From the NCBI RefSeq assembly GCF_900091625.1, contig NZ_FMIC01000002.1, positions 6,386,001-6,450,000 on the forward strand: 64,000 nt of DNA, written 5' to 3'. Both the position numbers and the translations under genes were made by a program. The notes below the pieces were generated by a model, which saw only the letters and a list, made by a program, of their open reading frames with translations, was not told the origin of the DNA and ran no database searches. This stretch comes from Micromonospora peucetia (GTDB lineage Bacteria; Actinomycetota; Actinomycetes; Mycobacteriales; Micromonosporaceae). Shown here piece after piece: positions 17,081-39,516 of this stretch; within the stretch, counting starts at the first letter, position 1, and each line of letters begins with the position of its first letter.

Positions 17081-17255
17081 ATGCTCGCCCTCCACCGCAG
17101 CCGGACGCCAAGTCGACGCCTTCCGCGTCTATCGACGCACCCGCGAAGCACTCATTGACGGTCTCGGCAACGAACCCGGCCGCAGCTTGCAAGAAATCCA
17201 ACAACGCATCCTCGAACACGACACCCGAATTCAGATCCCCGTACTCGTGAGTTGA
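17081..17255 (+). pseudogene. Remnant of a SARP-type regulator (BTAD domain fragment)
   Basis: On the plus strand MLALHRS is followed, after a one-base frameshift, by GRQVDAFRVYRRTREALIDG and LGNEPGRSLQEIQQRIL, ending at a TGA at 17253. This is the distinctive end of a bacterial transcriptional activation domain, as in AfsR/SARP regulators. The DNA-binding part is missing. It lies in the 430-nt gap between the two divergent arms of cluster A, so it may be what is left of a pathway activator. Confidence 0.65.
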
Positions 17256-17400
17256 GGTGTCACCGCACCAACGGCCGGCGTCCCGGCAGTTACCCGAGCG
17301 TGGACGGGCTGGGGGCACCATGGGCGCGCGGGCGGTCCCTCCCGCCCGGCGCACCGGATGCCGACAGCGATTCCTTCCGAGCGATCACAGCGAGGACGAC

Positions 17401-18612
17401 ATGGCGAACAAGTGCCCGGTGCACGGGCATCGGAAGCTGATGGACGACGACTACTTCGCGAGCCCGTACGCGGCGTACGAGCGCTACGCGACACTGCACG
17501 AGCGGGGCACCGTCCACCGGACCTGTCTCGACGACCACGGCCAGGTCTGGCTGGTGACCGGCCACGCGGAGGTCTACTCGGCGCTGCGCGACAAGCGCCT
17601 GGCGCGTCCCCGCGAGTACTCCAGCGGCGACTTCACCAGCCAGCGCTTCCCGGAGGGTTCGGCGACCGGCACCATCGTCACCCTCGACCCGCCGGAGCAC
17701 ACGCGGCTCAAGAAGATGATCAACTTCACCTTCCTGCCCCGCAACCTGGAGACCTTCCGCCCCCGCGTGCACCAGCTGGTCGAGGCCCGGCTGGACGCCA
17801 TCGAAGCGGCGGGCGGCGGCGACCTGGTCGGCGACTACGCGGCCATCCTGCCGATCACGATCGTCTGCGACGTGCTCGGCATCCCTGACGAGTACCGCCA
17901 GGGCCTCAAGGAGATGGCCGACCTCGCCTTCGGCAGCGACGACGAGACCAACGCCCGGGTCCGCTCGACCATGTCGAAGCTCATGAACGAGATCCGGCAA
18001 CAGAAGACGGCGGAGCCCGGCGACGACCTCTTCTCGTACTGGATCCACGCCAAGAACGCCGACGGGGAGCCGGAGCTCGACGTCTACCAGGTGATGGCCC
18101 TGGCCCTGCTGACGATGCTGGGCGGCTACGACACCACCTCGGGGATGATCAGCCGGGGCGCGCTGGCGCTGCTCGACGACCCGGACACGCTGGACCGGCT
18201 CCGCAAGGACCCGGACCTGTTCGACGAGGCCGTCGAGGAGTTGCTGCGCCGCAACGGCTCCGTGCACCACGGCTTCCGCCGCTTCGCCACCGAGGACCTG
18301 GAGATCGACGGCACGAAGATCGGCAAGGGCGACACGGTGCTGCTGCACCTGACCGCCGCCGGCAACGACCCGAAGCGGTTCCCCGATCCGCAGGTGCTCG
18401 ACATCGACCGCGCCGACAAGGCGCACGTGGCGTTCGGCGGCGGCCCGCACTTCTGCTCCGGCTCCGAGCTGGCCCGGATGGAGGTCACCATCGCCCTCCG
18501 GGAGCTGTTCACCCGCTTTCCGAACATCAAGCTGGCCGTACCCCCGGAGTCACTGAAGGTGCGGCACTCGCCGCTGGTGCCCGCCCTGGTGTCCCTTCCG
18601 GTCACGGTCTGA
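17401..18612 (+). CDS. Cytochrome P450
   Basis: The protein has 403 residues, ATG at 17401 with an AGCGAGG site. It is a soluble class I bacterial P450 that hydroxylates or otherwise oxidises a substrate using electrons from ferredoxin. Key motifs are present: I-helix oxygen-activation GGYDTTS, ExxR in EELLRR, and the heme loop FGGGPHFCSGSELAR with heme-ligand Cys352. The N-terminal NKCPVHG segment is unusual in its Cys and His. It is 58 nt upstream of the PKS gene and probably co-transcribed, so it is likely a tailoring enzyme for the polyketide. The 3Fe-4S ferredoxin at 31987 is the probable redox partner. Confidence 0.93.
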   Translation: MANKCPVHGHRKLMDDDYFASPYAAYERYATLHERGTVHRTCLDDHGQVWLVTGHAEVYSALRDKRLARPREYSSGDFTSQRFPEGSATGTIVTLDPPEHTRLKKMINFTFLPRNLETFRPRVHQLVEARLDAIEAAGGGDLVGDYAAILPITIVCDVLGIPDEYRQGLKEMADLAFGSDDETNARVRSTMSKLMNEIRQQKTAEPGDDLFSYWIHAKNADGEPELDVYQVMALALLTMLGGYDTTSGMISRGALALLDDPDTLDRLRKDPDLFDEAVEELLRRNGSVHHGFRRFATEDLEIDGTKIGKGDTVLLHLTAAGNDPKRFPDPQVLDIDRADKAHVAFGGGPHFCSGSELARMEVTIALRELFTRFPNIKLAVPPESLKVRHSPLVPALVSLPVTV

Positions 18613-18650
18613 GCGCATCCCCACCCACGGTCCGCAACACCACTGCTATC

Positions 18651-18666
18651 CAACAAGAGGTTGTTG
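18651..18666 (+). promoter_or_regulatory. Small hairpin placing the PKS ribosome-binding site in its loop
   Basis: CAACAA (18651-18656) pairs with TTGTTG (18661-18666), leaving GAGG (18657-18660) as a four-base loop just upstream of the PKS ATG at 18671. GAGG is the only Shine-Dalgarno-like sequence there. Whether the weak 6-bp stem hides or presents it is unknown. Confidence 0.4.
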
Positions 18667-18670
18667 AACC

Positions 18671-31645
<12,975 letters not shown>

Positions 31646-31664
31646 CCCCGGGCGAGCCACGACC

Positions 31665-31697
31665 GCCCCCACCCCGACGCACGACCGGGGTGGGGGC
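31665..31697. terminator. Hairpin terminator after the PKS
   Basis: A perfect 12-bp GC-rich stem (31665-31676 with 31686-31697) and 9-nt loop begins about 20 nt after the PKS stop. Confidence 0.6.
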
Positions 31698-31835
31698 TGG
31701 TCCGTTCGCGGGACGCACGAGACGTTGCTCGCCGGTGTGCTCCTCGGGTGTGGCTCGACCCCACGCCCGCCGGGGCCGCAAACGGCCCGGACCGGAAACA
31801 GTCCCGACCGGAAAAGGCCCACCCACCCGGACCGG

Positions 31836-31880
31836 GAACGGCCCACCGTCCCCGGGCGTACCGGGGCCGGTGGGCCGTTC
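31836..31880. terminator. Second hairpin between PKS and ferredoxin genes
   Basis: A 12-bp perfect stem (31836-31847 with 31869-31880) contains a further inner stem (31850-31855 with 31861-31866). It lies between convergent genes and probably stops transcription from both sides. The rest of the 341-nt gap 31646-31986 holds nothing else I can support. Confidence 0.55.
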
Positions 31881-31986
31881 GGAATTTCCTGCGATCACCG
31901 ATGCTTCAGCCGGTCGTCCGCGTGCGGGCTGTTCCCGGGCCGGACCGGTGGTGGCGCCGGGAGCCGGGCGCGGGACCCGGCCGCCG

Positions 31987-32229
31987 TCACCTCTTCGGGG
32001 CGATCTGTGCCCCCGTCCGCGCGTCGAACACCGAGATGGCCTCCACCGGGCAGAAGTCGGCGGCCTCCAGCACCGTGTCGGCCGGCGCCACCACGTCGGC
32101 CAGCGGCCGAGAGACCTGCTCCATCGTGAAGTGCTCCGGCGCGCTGCCGACACAGAAGCCCGAACTGACGCATCTGGTGGAGTCCACCCTCAACCGCCAT
32201 CCGGCCCGGTCGTCCGCGTTCGCGCTCAC
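31987..32229 (-). CDS. 3Fe-4S ferredoxin
   Basis: An 80-residue protein starting with GTG at 32229. Its cysteines fit a single 3Fe-4S cluster: Cys20 and Cys26 (CVSSGFC), and Cys60 in FCP. The missing fourth cysteine is normal for P450-type ferredoxins of actinomycetes. It would carry electrons to the cluster P450 at 17401, with a reductase supplied from elsewhere. It lies convergent to the PKS gene and just downstream of the FG-GAP gene (63 nt), probably in the same transcript. Confidence 0.9.
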   Translation of the reverse strand: MSANADDRAGWRLRVDSTRCVSSGFCVGSAPEHFTMEQVSRPLADVVAPADTVLEAADFCPVEAISVFDARTGAQIAPKR

Positions 32230-32292
32230 CGCTGCCCCTCTCGTCTCATGTCGACGTCACCGGGCCGTCCGGCCTCCAGCGGGCAGCCCACG

Positions 32293-33177
32293 TCAGCTCA
32301 CCACCGAGTACTTCTGCCAACCCGTCGCGAGGACCTCCGGCGCGGAGAACGTGGCCGAGGGCTGCTCCGGATCGAACTTGCCGTTGTGCAGGTGGACGAC
32401 GAGCGTGCCGTCGGCGCGTACGGCCAGCAGGTCCGGCCGGCCGTCGAGGTCGATGTCGGTCACCGTGATGATTTCGAACTCCTGCCAGCCGCGGCCGAGC
32501 GTGAACCACCGGCCCTCGCCGCGCCACCACGGGCCCTCACCGGTGGTGTCGTGCGCGAACTCGTACAGGTCGAGGTCACCGTTGGCGCGGCGGACCAACA
32601 GGTCAGGCCGGCCGGTGCCGGTGACGTCGGCCATCGCCAGCGGGAAGTCCTCGACGTCGACCGTCACCAGGCGGTGCGCGGTGCGGTCGTACGTCTCGTT
32701 CTGCCGCACCTCCCGCTGGTTGAAGAACGCGTCCACGTGGCCCGCGTTCTGCTCGCGGCCGAACATGTCGTCACAGCCGTCCAGGTCGACGTCGGCGATG
32801 CCGAGGGTCTCCCACTTCTTGTCGTCCCGCGCGCCGGAGATGCGGATCGGCTCGCCGAGGGTGTCGAGACCGTTCAGCCCACCCCTGTTCGGGTAGAGAA
32901 AGATCCCGTGCGTTTCGTTCATATGGCTCATGCTCACGCCGATGACGTCGGCGTAGCCGTTGCCGTTGACGTCGATGGGACGGACCAGCCCGTGGTTACG
33001 TTGCGGGTGGAAGCCGGTGCCGATCAGCACCGGCTCGTCGAATGTCTCGCCGCCACGGAAGCTGCCGCTGTGCGGGAAGACCAACAGTTCACCCGTGACG
33101 TCGTCACGGGCCATGATGTCCATCCTCCCGTTCCCATCGAACGAACGGCAGTGACCATTCCCGCCCATGCGTGCCAC
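32293..33177 (-). CDS. FG-GAP / VCBS repeat protein without signal peptide
   Basis: The protein has 294 residues. The GTG at 33177 is chosen because GGAGGT lies 5 nt upstream. At least five repeats carry calcium-binding-like loops of the form D.N.NG..D: SFDGNGRMDIM, PIDVNGNGYADV, DVDLDGCDDM, DVTGTGRPDL and DIDLDGRPDLL. This predicts a seven-bladed beta-propeller such as those in integrin-like and lectin-like proteins. Most relatives are secreted, but no signal peptide is visible here, so it may be cytoplasmic. It precedes the P450-type ferredoxin gene and may belong to cluster A. Function unknown. Confidence 0.82.
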   Translation of the reverse strand: MARMGGNGHCRSFDGNGRMDIMARDDVTGELLVFPHSGSFRGGETFDEPVLIGTGFHPQRNHGLVRPIDVNGNGYADVIGVSMSHMNETHGIFLYPNRGGLNGLDTLGEPIRISGARDDKKWETLGIADVDLDGCDDMFGREQNAGHVDAFFNQREVRQNETYDRTAHRLVTVDVEDFPLAMADVTGTGRPDLLVRRANGDLDLYEFAHDTTGEGPWWRGEGRWFTLGRGWQEFEIITVTDIDLDGRPDLLAVRADGTLVVHLHNGKFDPEQPSATFSAPEVLATGWQKYSVVS

Positions 33178-33403
33178 AAATTACCTCCACGTACGCCCCG
33201 AAATACGACAGTCCGATCATTACGAACAGGAGCCGGGGAGGTAACCCCTACCCGCACCCCTCACCACCCGCAAGACGGCGACCGGCGATGAGGAATCGAC
33301 GCACGACAGAGCCGACTTACGCTTTTCGGCACTGATCGATGCCTCCACCGCAGGTCATGGACATTAGAATGTCGATCGAAGGTAGGGGAATATCCAACTT
33401 TCA

Positions 33404-33769
<366 letters not shown>

Positions 33770-34368
33770 TCAGGCGGGGTGAGTTCCGCCGGCCAGTTCT
33801 TTCCTCGACTGACCCAAGGTGGCAAGCCCTGCCGCGCGGCCACCCTCGACATCAAGTACAGGGCTGTCACCGATCACCCAGCCCTCACCCAGCAGATCGA
33901 GGCCGCACCCCACGGGCTGCTGCCTCGAAGATCTCACGTGCTGGCTTCCGGATGCCCAGTTCTCCCGACACTGCCCAGGCATCCACGCGTTGGTCCAGTC
34001 CGGTGCGCCTGATCTTCCCTAGTTGGTTGTCGGCCTGGCCGTTGGTCACGATTGCGACCGTCCAGCCGTCATCACGCAGCAGTGTCAGCGATGCCAGCAC
34101 CTCTTGGCGGCAGCTCACCAGTTCCGGCCTCCGGCGTCGGCACTGCCTCCATGTGTCGTCCACCGAGGCCGCCAGTCCGAAACGCTCCGTCACCTCGCCG
34201 AAGAACCAGTCGCGGGACACGGACCCGTCCTGATCCGTAGCGATCAGCCAGGCCAATGCGTCGTCCGGCAGTTCGTGATCGGCGCAGAACTCGACCGCCC
34301 AGCGCCCGAACATCGATGCGATGCCAAGCGGTGTGCGGTGGAACGCCCGGGGCGCCCAGGACGCAGTA
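33770..34368 (-). pseudogene. Broken HAD-family hydrolase gene
   Basis: The frame from 34313 gives a HAD-like middle part (WLIATDQDGSVSRDWFFGEV, LRDDGWTVAIVTNGQ, ELGIRKPAREIFEAAA) and then loses frame near 33,900. The expected C-terminal motif continues in another frame (WVIGDSPVLDVEGGRAAGLAT) and ends at 33770. The N-terminal DxDGT motif is missing; the in-frame sequence upstream of 34313 does not contain it. One frameshift and a 5' deletion mean the gene is not functional. Confidence 0.8.
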
Positions 34369-35010
34369 TCAGTCGTGGGTGATCGAGAAGCCGAGGATCA
34401 CCGCAGCCGAGACCACTACGTGTCCGGGTGCGAGGTCCTGGGCGGAAGCCTCTCCGCCCGAACCGTGGCCACGGTAGCGTTCGTGTCCCACGTTTTCTGG
34501 ATCAACGTCGTCGATGTGCACGACAGCACCTAGTCGGACACCGGCCGCGGCGGCGTACAACTCGGCCTTCCGCCTAGCAGCCGCTACCGCCTGACGCCGA
34601 GCTTCCGCACGCATGTCGGCCTTCGTCGTGACGTCGAAGTCCACCGCCTCGATCTCGTTCGCGCCAGCGGCTACAACGTCATCGAGCAACTGCTGAACGA
34701 TGTCCAGACGGCCCGACTCCATGGCAAACGACGCCTGACACTGATAGCCGAGGAACACTCGTTCCGGGCCATAGCCGCTCCACGAACTCTTGAGGTCCAG
34801 CCGTGACCGCTCCACGGAGCTGTCGGCAACGCCGTGGTTTCGCAGCGCCTGACGCACCGCGCCCACGGCCTCAGCCGCCGTAGCGAATGCACCTGACGGC
34901 GTCTGTTCCACCCGAACGACCCGGAATCTCGCTCGGACCATATCCGGCATGGACTTCACGCTCGCCGCGCCGTACGCGGTAACACCCCATGGCCGTTCGA
35001 TCAGCTGCAT
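34369..35010 (-). CDS. SIMPL-domain (DUF541) protein
   Basis: 213 residues from the ATG at 35010; a longer frame to 35103 is possible but looks non-coding. The sequence fits the SIMPL/DUF541 family: an early GAASVKSMPDMVRARFRVV strand, a middle ALRNHGVADSSVERSRLDL segment, and AEARRQAVAAARRKAELYAAAAGVRLG near the C-terminus, the family's most typical block. No signal peptide is seen, so a cytoplasmic form is likely. The biochemical function of the family is not established. It is adjacent to the broken HAD gene. Confidence 0.75.
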   Translation of the reverse strand: MQLIERPWGVTAYGAASVKSMPDMVRARFRVVRVEQTPSGAFATAAEAVGAVRQALRNHGVADSSVERSRLDLKSSWSGYGPERVFLGYQCQASFAMESGRLDIVQQLLDDVVAAGANEIEAVDFDVTTKADMRAEARRQAVAAARRKAELYAAAAGVRLGAVVHIDDVDPENVGHERYRGHGSGGEASAQDLAPGHVVVSAAVILGFSITHD

Positions 35011-35240
35011 GACGATGATCTTACGAGGGTCTCCTGCCGCGTGTTGTCCCCGATCAGCCCGCAGACCCCACGCTGATCGATCGCCACGACGTTGGAAACT
35101 CAAGTCGACGGCGGAGGGATTCCCAACCGATCCGTGACAGACCGCAATGCTCGCTCGGCGGCAGATCCGTGCGTTCCGACCTGAGCGCGGCAGGCCCTGT
35201 CAGCGGTCCGCAAAGCACTCGTCAGCTGGGCACGGGCCGT

Positions 35241-35927
35241 TCATCGGTAGAGCGGCTGGTTCTGGGTGGGGTCGGCGGGGACCACGTCGAGGCGCGGGTC
35301 GGTGATGAGTTGGGTGATCAGCGCCCGGGTGCCGCCGATCCCGGCCCAGTGCGGATCGACGTCCTTGGCCACGCACCAGGCGTGATCAGCAGGCCAGGCG
35401 AACGCCGGCTCGGCGTTGCTGAAAGGACGCTGGCCCGGCCACCCCGCAGCGGTCTCCCATGTGCCGACGTCGGCTGACGGCCCTCGAAACAACCAGTACG
35501 CGCGGTGGGGCACCACAACCTTGGGTGCACGCGGCATCGAGGGCTGGGCAGCGGGTGTGGGCGCCAGTCCCGGCTGGCCGCCGGGCCGCTCGAGCGCGGT
35601 GCCGCTGTTCTCCTCATCGATGTACACGGCGTCGTCGTCGGCAGTGACGTCGGCGTTGCCGAAGCCTTCCCAGACGCAGAAGTAACAGTCTTCGGGGGTC
35701 GTGGTGTGGGTGGCCAGCACCTCGAAAAGAGTGGGCAGCTGATCCGTGGGCCAGTCCGCGGCGGCGTCGTTCTCGCTTTGGCCGGGGCGTGCCGGATCGG
35801 GCAGAAACCGAAGCCGCGCGTAGGCGTCGAAGCCCGCAGGGCCGAAGCCTACAAGCCGCTGCCACGGCAGGTCGCTGTGGGCGATCCAGTCGGCGGCCGA
35901 CAGTTCCCGACAGAAGTTGAGTGTCAC
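35241..35927 (-). CDS. Conserved hypothetical protein
   Basis: 228 residues with a GTG start at 35927. No family is recognised. It is rich in Trp, Pro and acidic residues and has a proline-rich linker near residues 115-130. Segments such as YFCVWEGFGNAD, YWLFRGP and FAWPADHAWCVAKDVDPHW have the feel of a conserved actinobacterial cytoplasmic protein. Codon use is normal for the window, which supports a real gene. The 283-nt gap on its upstream side (35928-36210) shows nothing else. Confidence 0.65.
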   Translation of the reverse strand: MTLNFCRELSAADWIAHSDLPWQRLVGFGPAGFDAYARLRFLPDPARPGQSENDAAADWPTDQLPTLFEVLATHTTTPEDCYFCVWEGFGNADVTADDDAVYIDEENSGTALERPGGQPGLAPTPAAQPSMPRAPKVVVPHRAYWLFRGPSADVGTWETAAGWPGQRPFSNAEPAFAWPADHAWCVAKDVDPHWAGIGGTRALITQLITDPRLDVVPADPTQNQPLYR

Positions 35928-36210
35928 GTTCCGGTTCTACCGCCAAGCCCGTGCCGGCGCATCCGCCACGCCGACGGGCAGATAAGGATTGAACTGCCGC
36001 CCAAGGGCAAAGCATGAGCAGGCTTATGGGTGCTGCCCCTGTCGATACGGATGACAGCCCGCCGGGGGGTGAGGCCCTGAGACCGCCGCAGGTTTCTAAC
36101 GGCGACCAACGCAACTCGCGGTCATCGGCAGAGTCGGGCGGTAGCGGCTGGTGGGCGCGCGCTCGACAGAAGGGGTAGCCCGACTCGATGGCCGGCGTAG
36201 CCTCTTTGTC

Positions 36211-36645
36211 ATGGCAGGTCGCTGGCATCCGGAACACGGGCCCGATGGGTTCCTAGGAGCAACTGCGGACCAGGCACGGCTCGTGCTCGATGTCGAAGAG
36301 GGCTGGCCCACCTACGACGCGGGTCTCAAGTTTCAGGGGCTAGCCATGAGCGCTATGTCCGAGACCCCCGAAGGCGAGCACCTGCCTGACACGCCGACCG
36401 TGCTCAACCTTATCTGGGGAGCACTGACAGATGAGATGGACGCTCCTGGAAGGGGATCGCCCGAACAGGACGCCGCTGCGGTCCGACACATGAGGCAGGC
36501 AGCAGCCGAATGGCTTGCGGTCGTGGATTCGCGAGTTGATAGGGCGGCCTACCTTGATCGTTGGGTACACGATGAGTGCGGCTACCAGCGCATGGCCCCT
36601 GAATCGTCGATGTCCCCGCAGCCCGGCATCGATGTAGCCGGGTGA
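36211..36645 (+). CDS. Hypothetical protein
   Basis: 144 residues from the ATG at 36211; a GTG 20 codons earlier is also possible. Acidic, soluble, with no recognised domain. Helical segments (DAAAVRHMRQAAAEWLAVVD) dominate the C-terminal half. No operon partner is seen. Confidence 0.45.
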   Translation: MAGRWHPEHGPDGFLGATADQARLVLDVEEGWPTYDAGLKFQGLAMSAMSETPEGEHLPDTPTVLNLIWGALTDEMDAPGRGSPEQDAAAVRHMRQAAAEWLAVVDSRVDRAAYLDRWVHDECGYQRMAPESSMSPQPGIDVAG

Positions 36646-36717
36646 GGTGTTTCGCTGGACCAACCACCTGCGGCGGCGCGTGACGCTCGGTCGGCGGCAT
36701 CTGCGGATGAGCCACTG

Positions 36718-37653
36718 TCATGACCATGCTCGCTGGGTACGGCGCCATCGCTGCGGGGTGATGCCGTAGCGGTCGCGGAAGCGGCGGACGAGATACGTCG
36801 CGTCGCGCAGGCCGGTTCGGTCGGCCACGACGTCGAGCGACAGATCGGTCTCGCGCAGCATCCGCCGGACCTCGGTCATGCGCCGTTCGGTGATCCATTC
36901 GAGCAGGGGGCGGCCGGTACGCCGACGGAGCACGGTCGTGAGGTGCCCCGGGGTGTAGCCGAGCGTGCGGGCGACATCGGCGGCGGAGACCGGTTCGCGG
37001 AACGTCGCCTCGATCTCGGCGAAGACCCGCTCGACGAGTGGGTCCGGCATGGCCGGAGCGCTGGGTGCCAGTCGCGCAGCTGCGACCAGAAGCCGGGTGA
37101 GCAGTGCGGCGACGGCCTCGCGGGCGCCGAGGCGGCCTGGGTCGGCAAGTTCCTCGGCCAGGTCCGCCAGCCACGCCGACCAGTTCGCCTGGTCGGGCTC
37201 CGCGATCCGACCGTGCCCCCCGCTGAAGGCGAACAGGGCAAGGAGGGGATGGTGCGTCCAGGTCAGTGGGGAGACCGAGGTCAGGGCGGGGACGGCGTCC
37301 GGTGTGAACGCGACCGACCACGCGCGGCAGCGGGCGAGCCCGGCCGCTGCCGCGACGCCGATGACCTGCCCGGGCGATACCGCGTGGACCTCGCCAGCGC
37401 GCAACGGCCGTTCGGCCCCGTCGACGGTGAACGATCCCAGGCCCTCCTCGACATAGGACAGGACGAGGAAGTCGTGAGCGTGCCGGTGGTCCGGCGGGAG
37501 GCTGACGTGGGCGGCTTCGGTGTCGAAGCGGGTCACCGAGACAGGAGGCAGGCCGGGGCGCTGCCGGTAGCGGTAGACCGGCGTCCCGTCGGGCCGAACC
37601 GTGCGCAGCCTCGACGGGACTCCGGGTGAGTCACTGGCCAAAGAATGTCCCAT
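36718..37653 (-). CDS. AraC-family transcriptional regulator
   Basis: 311 residues from the ATG at 37653. The N-terminal half is a cupin-like sensor (HRHAHDFLVLSYVEEGLGSF, GEVHAVSPGQVIG). The C-terminal about 100 residues hold two helix-turn-helix motifs of the AraC/XylS type (VSAADVARTLGYTPGHLTTV and LSLDVVADRTGLRDATYLV, ending RFRDRYGITPQRWRR). It is divergent from a methyltransferase gene, 118 nt away, and probably controls it. The inducer is unknown. Confidence 0.92.
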   Translation of the reverse strand: MGHSLASDSPGVPSRLRTVRPDGTPVYRYRQRPGLPPVSVTRFDTEAAHVSLPPDHRHAHDFLVLSYVEEGLGSFTVDGAERPLRAGEVHAVSPGQVIGVAAAAGLARCRAWSVAFTPDAVPALTSVSPLTWTHHPLLALFAFSGGHGRIAEPDQANWSAWLADLAEELADPGRLGAREAVAALLTRLLVAAARLAPSAPAMPDPLVERVFAEIEATFREPVSAADVARTLGYTPGHLTTVLRRRTGRPLLEWITERRMTEVRRMLRETDLSLDVVADRTGLRDATYLVRRFRDRYGITPQRWRRTQRAWS

Positions 37654-37771
37654 GGTGCCCACGTTAAATCCTGCTTGGTAGCCGCAGAATATCCAAGACT
37701 TGGAGGTGACGACACCGGGTCCGTCACGGGCCACCGAGGCAGACCCGCCACCGCGTGCACAGGAGGCATCC

Positions 37772-38521
37772 ATGGCAGCTTCGACCCACGTACGCATCCT
37801 CGACCAGCGAACTCCGGAGGATCGGGACCGCCCCTTCCTGCCGGGCGCGGGAAAGACCTGGCTTCTCCCGTTCTACGACGTCTTCACCCGGGTTGCCGGC
37901 GTCCGCGCACTGCACGAACGTACGGTCGAGCTCGCAGGCATCGAGCCCGGCCAGACGGTGGCCGACATCGGCTGCGGCACGGGCAACCTGTCGTTCGTCG
38001 TGCTCTCGGCCCAGCCGAGCGCGCGGGTGACCGGCCTCGACCCCGACGGAGACGCCCTGCGCAGGGCAGCGCGCAAGGCGCGCCGGCGCAGCGTCGCTCT
38101 TACCCTCGTTCAGGGATATGCCGACCGGATCCCCGCTGAGGACGCCTCGCTCGACCATGTGGTCTCGTCGTTGGCGCTGCACCACGTCGATGACGACGGT
38201 CGGATCGCGTTCGCGCGCGACGCGCTGCGTGCTCTTCGGCCGGGAGGAAGGATCACGGTCGTCGACTTCGGCGGCCCAGCATCCAACGTCGAGGACGCCG
38301 GGCACCCAACACACCGCCATGGCCACAGCCCTGTCCACGCCCTCCGGCACCTGACCCGCCTCATGCGTTCCCGGGCGGCGCACAAGCCGGTCGTGGCCCG
38401 CAACCACGGCGATGGCATCGTCACGCTCCTGGCCGACGCCGGGTTCGACGACGCCCGGGAGGTCGCGCACGCCGACCACAGGTTCGGCCGGGTCACCTTC
38501 GTGCAGGCGACTCGCCCTTAA
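37772..38521 (+). CDS. Class I SAM-dependent methyltransferase
   Basis: 249 residues; the ATG at 37772 has AGGAGG 5 nt upstream. The SAM-binding glycine loop VADIGCGTGNLSF is at about residue 67. It is followed by the acidic TGLDPDGDAL, the DHVVSSLALHHV motif IV region and LRPGGRITVVDFG. This is the UbiE/Methyltransf_11 type. A His-rich stretch (HPTHRHGHSPVHALRH) near residue 175 is unusual and may bind metal. It is divergent from the AraC regulator. The substrate is unknown. Confidence 0.9.
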   Translation: MAASTHVRILDQRTPEDRDRPFLPGAGKTWLLPFYDVFTRVAGVRALHERTVELAGIEPGQTVADIGCGTGNLSFVVLSAQPSARVTGLDPDGDALRRAARKARRRSVALTLVQGYADRIPAEDASLDHVVSSLALHHVDDDGRIAFARDALRALRPGGRITVVDFGGPASNVEDAGHPTHRHGHSPVHALRHLTRLMRSRAAHKPVVARNHGDGIVTLLADAGFDDAREVAHADHRFGRVTFVQATRP

Positions 38522-38770
38522 GCTGAACATGATGGGGGTGTCGACAGACCCAACCACGCCACGCACTGGCAAAGTCCCAATGCCGCAGGTCGGTACCGCC
38601 AACAGCATCCGCTCATCGGCGCGTCCGAATGCACCCGGGCGTTCCCGTCGTCGCCGGTCTCGGGCCGGCCCTGACCTTCGTTCGCGCCCGGTCAGGAGCG
38701 ACCGCGCGGGGACCGCCGCGTGATGCAGGGGTAGTTCAATCTGCGACTCCGCCAGGGGAGTGTGGATGTA

Positions 38771-38790
38771 ACGGCTCTGTCTCACATTCG
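38771..38790. repeat. Insertion-sequence end, copy 1 of a 20-bp exact repeat
   Basis: ACGGCTCTGTCTCACATTCG occurs here and again at 49046-49065 in the same orientation. A related GCCCTGTCTCACACTCGG follows at once (from 38791), so two IS ends lie in tandem. The gap 38522-38843 holds no other feature I can support. Confidence 0.7.
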
Positions 38791-38843
38791 GCCCTGTCTC
38801 ACACTCGGTGATGGCAGAAGGTGGTCGATGTCGTTGAGATCCT

Positions 38844-39030
38844 GTGTGCAAGATCGATGATCTTACGAAGATGGTGTTCTCAGGGCTGTCCCCGCTGGTG
38901 ATCGACGACGTCACGGACGAGGGCGAGCGGATTCTGGAGCGGGCTCGGACTCCTGGAGGGTCGGTGGCCTGTCCGGGCTGCGCGGCGGTGACTCATTGCG
39001 CGGACACGGCCCAACACCGTGTCCGCGCAC
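38844..39030 (+). pseudogene. Remnant of an ISL3-type transposase N-terminus
   Basis: MCKIDDLTKMVFSGLSPLVI is followed by DVTDEGERILERARTPGG and a CPGCAAVTH zinc-finger-like segment. This resembles the N-terminal zinc finger of ISL3-family transposases. Homology stops near 39,030 and the catalytic DDE region is absent. IS ends lie just upstream. From 39,031 to 39,516 an open frame (GTG at 39228 to 39520) exists but I cannot support it as a gene. Confidence 0.55.
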
Positions 39031-39516
39031 GCATTCGATCTGAAGGTGTTCTTCACCGTCGTTATCAAGCAGCCGTTCGACTTGACGACTACCCACGTAC
39101 TCGATTCATCGAGGCGCAGCGTGCTCCGGGCCGGAGCCGCAAGTGGTCCGGTTGGCTGGCCGGGGAGTACCGCAAGAGGGTGAACATCCTCGACGGCCAG
39201 CACACCGACGTCGGGAGGGTGGCCAGGTGAGCGCTGTCGCCACGGATCCTTACGTCCGGGCCGCAGACCGCCGGCCTCGCGGGCGTTACGTCGCCGTCGG
39301 GGACACCGGGGCCGCGCGCCCGTGGGCCGGCAATGCCGCCGAGGCGTTCGCGTTACCTGCTCTGCCGGCGGCTGGTGTCCACAACGGCCGCGCCCCGCGT
39401 CGGCAGGTGCTCACCAAGTCCAGTGCGGTCGAGGTGGTTGCGCCACGTGGGCCAGCAACCGCAGCACCGAATCCGTCGACCATCAAGACCTGGACAGGGA
39501 TCGTCAGACTGATCGA

